NCBI RefSeq assembly: GCF_019900845.1 | Contig: NZ_CP074570.1 | Location: forward strand, 1,922,001 to 1,986,000 | Direction: 5' to 3' | Length of the DNA: 64,000 nt | Source: Paraneptunicella aestuarii | Lineage (GTDB): Bacteria; Pseudomonadota; Gammaproteobacteria; Enterobacterales; Alteromonadaceae | Shown: positions 17,424 through 26,984 of the stretch, one piece after another | Layout of the letters: every line of letters starts with the position of its first letter | How positions within the stretch are numbered: position 1 is the stretch's first letter | Notes under the pieces: model-generated | What the model was told of the DNA's origin: nothing | Seen by the model: the letters and a program-made list of their open reading frames with translations, nothing else | Database searches by the model: none | Translations under genes and position numbers: made by a program

Positions 17424-18011
17424 ATGCGAAGCCCATGTCGTGCAGAAGAACAGGCATTACCTGAGCTGTCGATTAACTCAGTCCTTAAGCTGACCGAAGA
17501 TGAAGCGTTGGAGTTATTCAAACAGCTGCGCTGGTTAAAAACCAATGGCGAGCCGATGTGCCCGGCATGTGATTCCCGACAATGCTATCATTCAAGAACT
17601 CGCCCCATTTATACCTGTAAAGCTTGTTCTCAGCAGTTTAGCGTTACCAGTGGTACGCTTTTCGCTCATCGCCGATTACCGTTAAAGCACTATTTGCTGG
17701 CTGTTGTTATCTTTGCTCATTCGCCTTCGGGTTCGTCATGCGCAAGGTTGGGGCGATTATTGGGAGTGCAGTATAAAACCGCCTATGTTTTGGCTAATAA
17801 ACTCAGAGAAATGGCATCGAATTCTTATCTCTTTGCTTCATTTGACGAGCAGCCAGGCTCCTCTTCATTAACACTTATGGCTGATAAAAATATCAGCATC
17901 CAAAAAGCAGGAACACTACTGCAAGCGGCATTAACTCATTCCCAGTCAAGAAATTGGAGTGGCTATTGGCAGGGATATCAGAGCAAAGAAACAATACAAA
18001 TATCTGGCTAA
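17424..18011 (+). CDS. IS1595-type transposase N-terminal protein without DDE domain
   Basis: The first 100 residues match the zinc-ribbon and helix-turn-helix part of IS1595-family transposases: paired CxxC at Cys46/Cys49 and Cys65/Cys68, then FSVTSGTLFAHRRLPL and LLGVQYKTAYVLANKLR. The ISXO2-like DDE nuclease domain that should follow is absent; about 60 unrelated residues finish the protein. It has a GGAGAGAG ribosome site and an intact frame, and I saw no terminal repeats nearby. It therefore looks like a domesticated DNA-binding protein rather than an active element. It ends 215 bases before the TonB receptor, which it might regulate. Confidence 0.7.
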   Translation: MRSPCRAEEQALPELSINSVLKLTEDEALELFKQLRWLKTNGEPMCPACDSRQCYHSRTRPIYTCKACSQQFSVTSGTLFAHRRLPLKHYLLAVVIFAHSPSGSSCARLGRLLGVQYKTAYVLANKLREMASNSYLFASFDEQPGSSSLTLMADKNISIQKAGTLLQAALTHSQSRNWSGYWQGYQSKETIQISG

Positions 18012-18071
18012 ACATTCTTCAATTCCCGCTTAGTAAACTTTAATCCTTCGATATTGCTTGAAAATACAAAT

Positions 18072-18090
18072 AACAATAATTATCATTTGC
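18072..18090. promoter_or_regulatory. Fur-box-like site upstream of the TonB receptor
   Basis: AACAATAATTATCATTTGC matches the 19-base Fur consensus at about 13 positions by eye, including the central AATNATNATCATT core. It lies roughly 140 bases before the receptor start. This suggests iron-repressed expression. Confidence 0.5.
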
Positions 18091-18226
18091 GCTCTTTGAG
18101 CATGTACATGCCCCCAACAGGGCTAATCATCAATGCCATTTAACTCAGTCTTCCTTGAATCAGAGGGGAAAGCTTGGGTGGCATAAGTAACAGATTGAAA
18201 TATTGAAATATTAAGAGATAAGTGTT

Positions 18227-20401
18227 TTGAAGATTCAAAAAACTACGATTCAAACTATATTATTGCTGTCTATGCCTTTGGGAAGCGCTGTATCGGAAGA
18301 AATGGCTCCTAAGGTTTACGAGATTGAACATCTGACAATATTTGGTGCTGCTAATTCGGTTAACGATATTCCTGGTTCGGCGCATGAACTTGACCAGCAG
18401 GAATTAGACAAGTTTTCTTTCACTGACATTATGAGAACTCTGACATCGGTTCCTGGTGTGTATGTCTTGGAAGAAGATGGTTATGGGCTTCGCCCCAACA
18501 TTGGTATGCGTGGCACGGGGCAAAATCGTAGTGAGAAAGTGACCATTATGGAAGATGGCGTGTTAGCAGCGCCCGCGCCTTATTCTGCACCGTCTGCATA
18601 CTATTTTCCTACAGTGGGGAGAATGCAAAAAATTGAGGTGCTTAAGGGCACATCAAGTGCTATGTATGGTCCTCGAACCACTGGCGGCGTAATTAACATG
18701 TTGTCCAGACAAATTCCTTATGAAGAGCTCGCGGGGCAATTAGCGCTAAGTTATGGCTCTGATGACTATAAAAAGCTACACGCCTTTATTGGCGGTAGTA
18801 ACGAAGACTTTGGCGGTGTTGCTGAGGTGTTCAGATATCAAGCCGATGGCTTTAGAGATATTAACCATTCTGATACCGATACCGGATTTATCAAGAACGA
18901 TCTGTTGTCTAAATTCAGAATGAATTTTGGTTCTTCCGAACTACAACAATCACTTGAGTTCAAACTTAAGTATTCTGACGAAGACTCCAATGAAACCTAT
19001 ATGGGTTTGAATGATGTCGACTTTGCAGAAAACCCGTTTGCCCGATATTCCGCATCGCAACGCGACAATATGAAAACCACTCATAAGCAAGTGCAGATTA
19101 ACCATCAGATCCATTTGTCAGACAAGTACACCTTAGGTACGACTGCCTATTACAACGACTTTTCCCGTAATTGGTATAAAGTCAGCAAGGTGAATGGATT
19201 GAGCTTGGAAAGCGGTGGCGTTGACGCTGCATCGGCTTTTGACAATGCACCGGGCGATGCGACGCTTGCTATTGACGTTAAAGCGAACAATCGCGATTAC
19301 TTGTCTAAAGGGATCCAAAGCACACTATTTGCCGATTTAGCAAGTCATCAGTTAAAAGTGGGAGCCAGATATCACGAAGATGAAATGGATCGTTTTCAGT
19401 GGGTCGACAAGTATTCAATGGATGCGCAATTTAATATGTCGTTATCCAGTGCGGGTACTCCCGGTAGCGATTCAAACCTGATTGATAGTGCAAAGGCTTT
19501 CGCGGCATTTATCCATGATGAGTTTTCCTTTGATGATTTTATTCTGAACACGGGATTACGTTATGAAAGCATGGATCTCGACAGAAGCGATTGGGGCAAA
19601 AGCGATCCTCTTCGTGAAGCAGTTCCGACTTACAAAGACAATACGGTTGATGTGTGGTTGCCTTCTATTGCCATGACCTATCGTTATCATGATGACTTGG
19701 TGTTGACTGCCGGCGTTCAAAAAGGCTTTGCTCCTCCTGCTCCGGGCAATAAAGAGGCTGAGAACGAAGAAAGTATCAATTATGAATTGGGGTTACGTTA
19801 TAAAGGCTCTGTTGTGAGTGCCGAAGCGCTCTATTTCTACTCCGACTATGACAATATGCATGGAAACTGTACGGCCAGTCAGGGCTGTGAAGAAGACAAT
19901 ATTGGAGACCAATATAATGCCGGTGAAGTGAATGTCAGTGGCTTGGAGCTTAAAGCGGGTGCTGAGTGGTCATTGGATAATGTCGTGCTACCGGTCAGTT
20001 TGACTTACACCTACACAGACACCGAATTTAAAAACAGTTTCACTTCACAGCTTGATACCTGGGGTGATGTGACACAAGGTGACGCTTTACCTTATGTACC
20101 GAGAAATCTGCTTCAGCTGTCTGCCGAGTTAATCGCTGATAAATGGAGCGGGGGAATGATCCTGCGTTATACCGGCGAAATGCTGACCCAAGCTGGCTCA
20201 TTTTCTTCCAACACAAATACTCATATCCCGGGTAGAACCGTTGTTGATTTTACGGCCAATTATAAAATTGATGACAAACAGAAGGTTATTTTGTCAGTCG
20301 ATAACCTGTTTGATAAAGAGTATTTGTCGACTAGAGTGCATGGTTCTCTAATGGCGGGTAAGCCTCGTACAATCATACTGAGCTATAACGTTATTCTGTA
20401 A
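18227..20401 (+). CDS. TonB-dependent outer-membrane receptor (FecA/siderophore type)
   Basis: Outer-membrane beta-barrel importing an iron chelate or similar ligand. A signal peptide covers about 1-23; a plug follows (IMRTLTSVPGVYV, RPNIGMRGTGQNRSEKVTIM, VLKGTSSAMYGPRTTGGVIN) and then a 22-strand-type barrel ending in an aromatic-rich LSYNVIL with a hydrophobic last residue. The length of 724 is normal. The start is TTG 18227 with AAGAGATAAG upstream. A Fur-like box (18072-18090) supports an iron-related role. The barrel contains a short Cys-bracketed loop (CTASQGC, about residue 545). No TonB/ExbBD genes are adjacent. Confidence 0.9.
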   Translation: MKIQKTTIQTILLLSMPLGSAVSEEMAPKVYEIEHLTIFGAANSVNDIPGSAHELDQQELDKFSFTDIMRTLTSVPGVYVLEEDGYGLRPNIGMRGTGQNRSEKVTIMEDGVLAAPAPYSAPSAYYFPTVGRMQKIEVLKGTSSAMYGPRTTGGVINMLSRQIPYEELAGQLALSYGSDDYKKLHAFIGGSNEDFGGVAEVFRYQADGFRDINHSDTDTGFIKNDLLSKFRMNFGSSELQQSLEFKLKYSDEDSNETYMGLNDVDFAENPFARYSASQRDNMKTTHKQVQINHQIHLSDKYTLGTTAYYNDFSRNWYKVSKVNGLSLESGGVDAASAFDNAPGDATLAIDVKANNRDYLSKGIQSTLFADLASHQLKVGARYHEDEMDRFQWVDKYSMDAQFNMSLSSAGTPGSDSNLIDSAKAFAAFIHDEFSFDDFILNTGLRYESMDLDRSDWGKSDPLREAVPTYKDNTVDVWLPSIAMTYRYHDDLVLTAGVQKGFAPPAPGNKEAENEESINYELGLRYKGSVVSAEALYFYSDYDNMHGNCTASQGCEEDNIGDQYNAGEVNVSGLELKAGAEWSLDNVVLPVSLTYTYTDTEFKNSFTSQLDTWGDVTQGDALPYVPRNLLQLSAELIADKWSGGMILRYTGEMLTQAGSFSSNTNTHIPGRTVVDFTANYKIDDKQKVILSVDNLFDKEYLSTRVHGSLMAGKPRTIILSYNVIL

Positions 20402-20457
20402 TCCAGAGTATTGTGTCATTTAGTTGGCTCTTTAAAGCAACAAACTTGAAATGTAAT

Positions 20458-20492
20458 GGCAGTGACTATCAAAAGATAAGTCACTGCCTGTT
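20458..20492 (+). terminator. Hairpin after the TonB receptor
   Basis: GGCAGTGACT (20458-20467) pairs with AGTCACTGCC (20479-20488), and ATC/GAT extend it inward with one bulge; TGTTTC follows. It lies between the convergent receptor and patatin genes. Confidence 0.6.
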
Positions 20493-20541
20493 TCTAAAGC
20501 TTAATAAACTTCAATCGACATCTATTTAAGCAAACAGCCGT

Positions 20542-22524
20542 TTAAAACAATCCTGCTGCTGCTTCATATCCATTAGCTACAAGCTTGGCTTTTTGTTCAT
20601 CTGTCAGGTCAAAGTCATAAGTGCCGCATAGTCGGGTCACGATAGGGTACTCTTGTTCAACTTTGCTTTGTTTGGTTTCCAGAGCCGCAATGTCCTTTTT
20701 AATCCAGTTGATTTCACGTTGTATCGATGACGCCGTGATGTTATCCGACTTACTTTCAGCCTTGTCTTTTGCTGTCATTAACTTACCAAGCTCGGCACTG
20801 GCAGCTTCGTAATCATCATGAAGTTGATCGGTAATTTGATCTCGTTCTTTCTCCAGTTCCTCCTGCTCTTCTCTTGTGGATGGAATATCCAGAGGAATTT
20901 CACACACGCGAAGGTTGTCACCAGCGTGATCCAGTACAAAACGGTCGTGCGATTCCTGTAATGCCGTAAAGCATCCGCCCATATAGCCAGAGACTTTGTC
21001 GGTCATGAAAGGCTCTATAAGATCCAAATCACCCAGCCAGAAGGCGTAGATATCGATGTCATCTTTGCGAGAGACGAATTGTTCAACCGGGAAGTTGCTT
21101 AGCATGCCACCGTCAACCAGGGTTGCCCATTTGGTAGGAGCAAGGCCGTCTTTGTGGTTTTCATAGGGAAGGTACACGGGCTCAAATACCAAAGGCAGGC
21201 TCATACTGGCACGAACCGCTGTTGCAACCGGGAAGTCCATAAAATGCATACGGCCTTCTTCGCCGTCGTAACCGTACATGGCAAGGTCATCAGGGAACAT
21301 TAGAAGTCTGCCATTGCTGACATCCGATGCCATGAGTTTGGCAGGTATAGCCAGTTCGCGGAACGTAACCGGGCGGCTCAAGTCGATATTGGCGTCGCCG
21401 CGAATGGCTTTTTGCAGATAGGTTTCCATCAACTCAATAAAGGTTTCACCCTTGAAAGCGCCGCCTTTGTAATAAATCGACAGAAACACTGCCAGAGCAG
21501 TATCGACATCAATGTCACCATTGGATTTTTTCATCACTTTCAGCATGGCTGGAGGCATCTTCTTGGCGTACTTTGAGCTTAAAAACCCAACCAGCGCTTC
21601 TTTGGCCTTTTCCTTATCTGAGTTTGCCACGCCTTTTAGCGCATTACCGATAATATCGCCAAGGTCATCCTGCCCAAGCTTGTCGGAGATGAAGCCAGAT
21701 ACTGCGTCGATAGCATAGCTGGATTTGGCGATGTAAGTCGCGCCACTGGCAATCCCTGACTTTGTGGAATCAATGGGGTGTCTGATTACCGAGGCGATTT
21801 TACTACCGCCTGAGTAGATCATCTTGCCGCCAGAATAGATGCGAGATCTAACGTTAGGGCTTCTCTCGTACAGATACGATGCGCCGTTGTATGCACCGCT
21901 TAGCGTACCAGACACCGCCCACTGAGTATTGGCTGCCCAACGTGAATACCAGGGTTTATTTCTGTGCTCAATAAGTGCCTGACGCTCCATTTCTTCCTGC
22001 AGACGCTGCGCTTCTTGTTCATTACGCAGCCTTTCTTCCTCAATGGCTTGCTCACGCTTTTTATTGAAGTAATCAGCGAGTTCTTCATGCAGCTTGTCTT
22101 TCTTGGTAGTGAAGAAATCGTCATCGACAATTTTGATGACCTTGGTAATGCCATCGACATCTTTCTGGTGCTCCCACTTTTGAGCATCGCGTTTAACGAT
22201 ATCAAGATTGAAGGGATCCATCAGGTCGATAAACGGAATTTCGTTAATCGCTTTTTCGTAGCTTTCACCATCGTATCCCGCAGCAAGTAACGCCGCGGTG
22301 ATGGCTCCTGCAGAAGTTCCCGCCACTTCTTTCCAGCGAAGCCCTTCTTCTTCACATCTGGTGATTGCGCCAGAGAAGGCAACACCTTTAGGGCCGCCCC
22401 CCTTAAAAACGCCATACACGTCTTTTGTATCCTTACCTGATTTAAGTGGCTTATCAATCCATGAGTTAAGCTCACTGCTGTCTTTAAATTTACTTGATTC
22501 AAAACCGATCGGTTTGGTTGGCAT
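20542..22524 (-). CDS. Large patatin-like phospholipase
   Basis: Serine acyl hydrolase of the patatin family (Ser-Asp dyad). It has the oxyanion loop GGGPKG (42-47), nucleophile elbow GTSAG (Ser71) and DGG near 470-472. About 400 residues separate Ser and Asp, far more than the usual 150, because of an inserted region with a charged coiled coil (about 150-190, Glu/Gln/Arg-rich) and a Gly/Ser/Tyr-rich stretch. A second coiled coil lies near 545-615. Start ATG 22524 is chosen because GGAGAAAGAGC precedes it; the longer frame to 22569 lacks such a site. No signal peptide. Patatins can be phage-defence effectors, but no cyclase gene is adjacent. Confidence 0.85.
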   Translation of the reverse strand: MPTKPIGFESSKFKDSSELNSWIDKPLKSGKDTKDVYGVFKGGGPKGVAFSGAITRCEEEGLRWKEVAGTSAGAITAALLAAGYDGESYEKAINEIPFIDLMDPFNLDIVKRDAQKWEHQKDVDGITKVIKIVDDDFFTTKKDKLHEELADYFNKKREQAIEEERLRNEQEAQRLQEEMERQALIEHRNKPWYSRWAANTQWAVSGTLSGAYNGASYLYERSPNVRSRIYSGGKMIYSGGSKIASVIRHPIDSTKSGIASGATYIAKSSYAIDAVSGFISDKLGQDDLGDIIGNALKGVANSDKEKAKEALVGFLSSKYAKKMPPAMLKVMKKSNGDIDVDTALAVFLSIYYKGGAFKGETFIELMETYLQKAIRGDANIDLSRPVTFRELAIPAKLMASDVSNGRLLMFPDDLAMYGYDGEEGRMHFMDFPVATAVRASMSLPLVFEPVYLPYENHKDGLAPTKWATLVDGGMLSNFPVEQFVSRKDDIDIYAFWLGDLDLIEPFMTDKVSGYMGGCFTALQESHDRFVLDHAGDNLRVCEIPLDIPSTREEQEELEKERDQITDQLHDDYEAASAELGKLMTAKDKAESKSDNITASSIQREINWIKKDIAALETKQSKVEQEYPIVTRLCGTYDFDLTDEQKAKLVANGYEAAAGLF

Positions 22525-22774
22525 GCTCTTTCTCCTGAAATTGAATTTTCCTTTCAGATTATGGAGCACGAGAAGTTGCTAATAACTTGTTTTAGCTACC
22601 GTTTTTTGCTGAAAAATAGAATGAGAAACGTTGGTTTGGCCTAGATTAGTGGGATTGGTTTGTTTTTGGAATAGAACGCAACGTCCTAATTTGGGTATTA
22701 ACGAATCAAGCAAATTTTAAATCAATATGTATACTAATTAACCCTTAGTTAGAGTCGACGTTGAATAAGTAACT

Positions 22775-23818
22775 ATGCAATATGAACAGAATGAAGAACA
22801 ACATGAGAGTTTTGCATATCTTGATCACAATGTATTGGATCTGATGACTAAAGGAGATCCTCATGGTGTTGAGGAGCTAATGAAAGAGTTTTGTATTACG
22901 CCCGCATATTCGTATGAAACATTCAAAGAGATTAAACGTTCTAAAGGTTATGAAAATAAATTTTTGGACGTTTTGGCTGACATTGAAGCTGTGCGCATCC
23001 GCCCTCTTCTAGATTTGAACTTTGTAGATACTGGCAAATTTGCTGTCGGCAAATTTGACCCTCATAAAGAATTCCAGAGGTTTTGTGAAAATGATGCAGA
23101 AACACCCGAGTCAGACTTTGGATTGAGTGGAATGCTTCATAAAATGTATGGTGGGCAAACAGAGATAAGCTATGCAAACATAATAGAAAGGGGGCAAAAG
23201 GAACTGGTTGATTATCTAGAGAGCACAGTAAAGGAGGCGATGAATGATATTAATACTCTTTTACCTGACAGTGAATCGTTCAAAGCTATGCTTGAAAAGC
23301 ATATATACTCTGTTATGTCAGAGCTTAGTCAAGGAATGATTACTACAACTCAAGGCATGGATAAAAACTTGGCGACAATTGCTGCATTTGAAAGAGAAAT
23401 GAATATCAGCCCTAAACGATTAAATAATATTGAACCACCAAATGTAGTGCAGCAGATTATGGATTTACTCGCTAAAGAGTTTGCTAAACATGGGGCGAAA
23501 ATAGATATGGAAACTTATTGGGGAATAAAGCCACACCCATTTGACAAAAGGTTTCCTAACGGTATTACAGTAGTTCAGCAAGTCAACGCTATTTATCATA
23601 TGTTGAATTTTTTAGGATATCATCGAGATAGTAATATGAAAAAAAATAGGCGTTTTATTGCCTCCGTGAGTGATATGACCCATGCTGGACTAGCTTCCTC
23701 TTGTGATTATTTTTTCTGTCGTGATAATAGCTTGGTTTTGAAAACCGCTGCGGTATATGAATATTTGGGTATAAGAACAACGATTGTCCATTTTCAAGAG
23801 AAAAAGGAGCGGCTTTAG
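22775..23818 (+). CDS. PIN-like domain protein with long central insertion
   Basis: 347-residue A/T-rich gene read divergently from the patatin gene. The start (FAYLDHNVLDLM) and end (SDMTHAGLASSCDYFFCRDN followed by LVLKTAAVYEYLGIRT) look like the first and last strands of a PIN nuclease fold, with acidic residues at about Asp17, Asp304 and Asp320 as metal ligands. Some 250 residues of helical sequence lie between them, much more than in VapC toxins. No antitoxin gene is adjacent. The nuclease role is inferred from the end motifs only. Composition unlike its neighbours suggests horizontal transfer. Confidence 0.5.
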   Translation: MQYEQNEEQHESFAYLDHNVLDLMTKGDPHGVEELMKEFCITPAYSYETFKEIKRSKGYENKFLDVLADIEAVRIRPLLDLNFVDTGKFAVGKFDPHKEFQRFCENDAETPESDFGLSGMLHKMYGGQTEISYANIIERGQKELVDYLESTVKEAMNDINTLLPDSESFKAMLEKHIYSVMSELSQGMITTTQGMDKNLATIAAFEREMNISPKRLNNIEPPNVVQQIMDLLAKEFAKHGAKIDMETYWGIKPHPFDKRFPNGITVVQQVNAIYHMLNFLGYHRDSNMKKNRRFIASVSDMTHAGLASSCDYFFCRDNSLVLKTAAVYEYLGIRTTIVHFQEKKERL

Positions 23819-23923
23819 CATCGACCTGCTGCATGAATACCTAAGTATTGCATTTTAGTTGTACTAAAATTTATAAGATGACTCACAATCTTTTATTGGA
23901 AGATGTTGTGATGCTAAATTAAT

Positions 23924-24214
23924 TTACTCTTCACGCTTACCAATCGGTTTTTCGCCTTTCTTACAGATGGTGTCGTATTCATCGCGGTAGTAGCGCAGGT
24001 TAACGCATTCTTCATCAAAGCGTTGTCTTGCGGTTAAGGCTTGCTGAGGATGTTCCTTGTCATTCATGATCTTTTTCAGTTCTGCACATTCACGTTCCTG
24101 ACGTTTGACTTCAAGGATTTCCTCGCAGGGGGGCTGTTTATGAGCGCAATTAGAAAGGAGAGGAACGAACATACAAATACCAAGTAATTTCGCTGCTGTT
24201 TTTAGTGTTTTCAT
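23924..24214 (-). CDS. Small lipoprotein coupled to the TPR response regulator
   Basis: 96 residues with a signal and lipobox LLSNC (Cys22), followed by a Cys- and charge-rich helical tail (Cys at about 29, 42, 70 and 83). Its ATG overlaps the stop of the response regulator (ATGA at 24211-24214), so the two are translationally coupled. No family recognised; it may form a pair with the regulator in envelope sensing, which is only an inference from the overlap. Confidence 0.7.
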   Translation of the reverse strand: MKTLKTAAKLLGICMFVPLLSNCAHKQPPCEEILEVKRQERECAELKKIMNDKEHPQQALTARQRFDEECVNLRYYRDEYDTICKKGEKPIGKREE

Positions 24215-25863
24215 TTTAGTTCCATGTGCATTTGTAGTTCATTTTTTACTTCGTGGAATCTGGCTTTTTGTGCTCTATTGAGTTCCAGATCGCCAAGGAG
24301 CCTGACGTGTTTTTTACTATCTACGATTAATTTTAGATCAGGTTTATCCAGTTTATCTAACATCCGGGCAATACATTGTAGCAAACTGATTACTGCATCA
24401 ATGTTTGTGGGCGATAATTTGAGTGCTTGCGAGTAAGATTCGTAAGCCGCTTGAAATTTACCCTGATTGTAGCAGTTCAGGCCGTCTTTGCAGTGTTGTT
24501 GGAAGGCTCGAATTTGCTCTGTCATGCCTTCGCTGGTCTTGCTTAACAGGTACTCTACGTTAGGGTCGATATTATATTCGCCATTTTGCAGGCGCTTGGA
24601 CAAAAGATTAACTTCATCAAATTCACCCAGATCAAATAGCACTTTTATGGAGTCGGGCACCATTGATATGGGGTATTCTTCAAATTGTTCTTCCAGCGTG
24701 TTTTGCGCTTTAGATAATGAACGACGAGCTTCTGATAATTTTCCATCGAGAAAATTTACCCTGGCGTTAATGATGTCTTCGAAAGCGCCGTAGTCAAAGG
24801 GTTCCGATAAGCGGGTGAGAATGTCGTCGTTTCTCAAGCGTTGTAGCGTTATCAGCGCTTCTTGCTGGAATTTATTGCGATCACCTTTTTCAGCCGCATG
24901 TTCGGCGGCATCAAGAATGCTTCGTACAAAGTTACATAGGTGAGCAACGTCACGGTAAACCGAACGGCGTGTTTGCTCAAAAATAGCTTTACAGCATTGT
25001 TTGGCGAATTCGAAATCGTTGTTTTCCCGTGCCAGACTCGCGCCTAAATACTGTCTGTCGAGAGAATAGGGCGACAAGGTGATGGATTTTTTGATTTCGT
25101 TTATAGCTTCATCCAGATAGCCTTTCTGCCAGTAACTTTTTGCCAGAACGTCGTGCCCTTCAACTGCAAGTACGCGATTTTTCACCACTTGTTTCGCAAG
25201 GGTAATTGCCTGATCATAATTACCAAGATGCATCTGAGTTTTGGCTATTGCGACTTGAACCCAAGGGTGAGGCTTATGTTGCATGATGGGTTCAAGCATA
25301 TGTAGTGCTTGTTTGTGTTGGCCCGATTTCCAATACAGTTCCGTTAACAGTACGCTACATGCCTGACGGTATTTACAGCCATTGGTGATCAGGGTACGAC
25401 ATTCTTCGATAGCCTTATTTACATCACCTTTCATGTAATGCTGATAGACAGGCGCTAATTCCTGCTTCTTCATATAGGCTTTTTGTAAACGGATGGATAA
25501 TTGTGCCTGGGAAAATGGCTTAATCATGTAATCGTCGGGTTGACGTTCCAGGCTGCCAAGTACAACGGGGCGTTGGTTGTCTCCACTGACCATAACGAAG
25601 ACGGTATCTGGTTTTACGTATTTGAGAATGCGGATCTCTTCCAGAAATTGGTATCCGTTCTTTTTGTCGGCTCCTAACTGTACGTCGGAAATAATGATGT
25701 CGAACTTTTCTTTTCGGCACGCGACAACGGCTGCTTCGCCATTTTGTGCAATGACTACAGATTTTGCCCCAAGGGCATTAACCATTCCGCGTAGTAGAAC
25801 CAGGAAGGGACGTTGATCATCCACAACGAGGACACGCATTTTTTCGAAATCTATCAGTGCCAT
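24211..25863 (-). CDS. Response regulator with TPR output domain
   Basis: Cytoplasmic two-component regulator without a DNA-binding domain. The receiver (about 8-135) has Asp15/Asp16, phospho-acceptor Asp60 (IIISDVQLG), Ser93 and Lys115 (MIKPFS). The remaining 400 residues are helical repeats of tetratricopeptide type, for example HPWVQVAIAKTQMHLGNYDQA and GLNCYNQGKFQAAYESYSQ, implying output by protein-protein contact. The sequence resembles a family common in Alteromonadales and Vibrionales annotated as TPR response regulators. No kinase is adjacent. Confidence 0.9.
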   Translation of the reverse strand: MALIDFEKMRVLVVDDQRPFLVLLRGMVNALGAKSVVIAQNGEAAVVACRKEKFDIIISDVQLGADKKNGYQFLEEIRILKYVKPDTVFVMVSGDNQRPVVLGSLERQPDDYMIKPFSQAQLSIRLQKAYMKKQELAPVYQHYMKGDVNKAIEECRTLITNGCKYRQACSVLLTELYWKSGQHKQALHMLEPIMQHKPHPWVQVAIAKTQMHLGNYDQAITLAKQVVKNRVLAVEGHDVLAKSYWQKGYLDEAINEIKKSITLSPYSLDRQYLGASLARENNDFEFAKQCCKAIFEQTRRSVYRDVAHLCNFVRSILDAAEHAAEKGDRNKFQQEALITLQRLRNDDILTRLSEPFDYGAFEDIINARVNFLDGKLSEARRSLSKAQNTLEEQFEEYPISMVPDSIKVLFDLGEFDEVNLLSKRLQNGEYNIDPNVEYLLSKTSEGMTEQIRAFQQHCKDGLNCYNQGKFQAAYESYSQALKLSPTNIDAVISLLQCIARMLDKLDKPDLKLIVDSKKHVRLLGDLELNRAQKARFHEVKNELQMHMELK

Positions 25864-26359
25864 TACCGTGCTAAAAATTACCCCGTTTGAATGGTGAAGT
25901 TGTGAAATGTAACGGTTTGCCTGAATAAATCAATAGATTAATGAAGCACGACAAATCAGTGTTCAGTGTTTTTGATAATGTTCATTATCTTATACAGGGA
26001 AACTATGTGTTACCCCGTTATTTTTCTGAGTTCTAGCTTACCCTGTCTATTTTCATATTTGAATGCCGTAATAGTGCGACTGCTCGCCATTTCGACAATG
26101 TAGGGTATCAGCGTTGATACACCTCATATTTTTCATATTCATTAATCTGAAATTTATCCTTATAAAATGAGTAGACGGATTAATTATAGCTATTACTTAT
26201 AAGCTCTACGTTGATAATTCAATAATCGTTATTAATTGGTTTTGTCGGTGTTTCATTTCGATTATGCATCAAGGGATACGGGTTTCAGTCGATATAAAAG
26301 CATTCACAAACCAGTATTAGTGCCAGATTTTATATTAGCTATCATTTAAACCTTTAGAT
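25864..26359. other. Intergenic region, no gene seen
   Basis: About 500 A/T-rich bases between divergent genes. Promoters for the TPR regulator (minus) and the 169-residue protein (plus) must lie here. I see no clear hairpin, operator or small gene. The ATG at 26360 is preceded by no strong ribosome site. Confidence 0.45.
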
Positions 26360-26869
26360 ATGTCAAATACGCCGCATGTTGCACCCATAGATGCCGAGTT
26401 TAAAGGCTCGTTTTCTAAAGTCCTTTCCAGTAAGGGGGCTGAGGATTTCGCATTTCTATTGGCCATGTTGCATCAGGATGTGTCGAACAGGCTAAATCTG
26501 GTTAATGTGCATGAAGAGGTTGTGAAAGATAGTCGAGAGCAGGAACTTGCCAGTATCGACTTTTACCCCAAAACACCTCTGGCAACAGAAAAGAAGCATT
26601 GGCAACAACAGAAACTGGTTTCAGAGGCGATGTCTCAACATGATCTCGCTAATGCCCGATTGATGAGCTGTATGTTCCCACCGCCGTTATCCTTAAATAA
26701 TGACCCGCAATTTATTCCAGAAGAAGTATTGGCTAACTGTGATATTTTCTGTCAAAGACGTATGAAAGGTGGGTCTGCCCCTGAAATCTCCATTGATGAA
26801 ACGATGTTGGCTGACTTAATTCCTCAATCAATAGACATATTGCCAGAGTTACATGCATTACAGTTGTAA
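26360..26869 (+). CDS. Conserved hypothetical protein (possibly VC2046/SO_2500 type)
   Basis: 169-residue soluble protein without signal peptide or membrane segment. The EDFAFLLAMLHQDV stretch near 30-43 and the conserved-looking end recall the VC2046/SO_2500 family of uncharacterised gammaproteobacterial proteins; I hold that match loosely. Codon use is like its neighbours. Function unknown. Confidence 0.6.
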   Translation: MSNTPHVAPIDAEFKGSFSKVLSSKGAEDFAFLLAMLHQDVSNRLNLVNVHEEVVKDSREQELASIDFYPKTPLATEKKHWQQQKLVSEAMSQHDLANARLMSCMFPPPLSLNNDPQFIPEEVLANCDIFCQRRMKGGSAPEISIDETMLADLIPQSIDILPELHALQL

Positions 26870-26984
26870 TGCGGTTTGCTGAGCGTTGATTACCAATTGT
26901 TAGTTATGTTCTGCTAAATAACTGCCCCAGCTTTCATGGCTTGTTTTTAACACAGATTTTTTAACTCGGCTTTTAACGCTGCTT

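Noticed and set aside
20542..23818. CBASS system (CapV-type patatin)
   Set aside because: No cyclic-nucleotide synthase (CD-NTase) gene is near and the neighbouring protein is PIN-like, so the pair is not CBASS.
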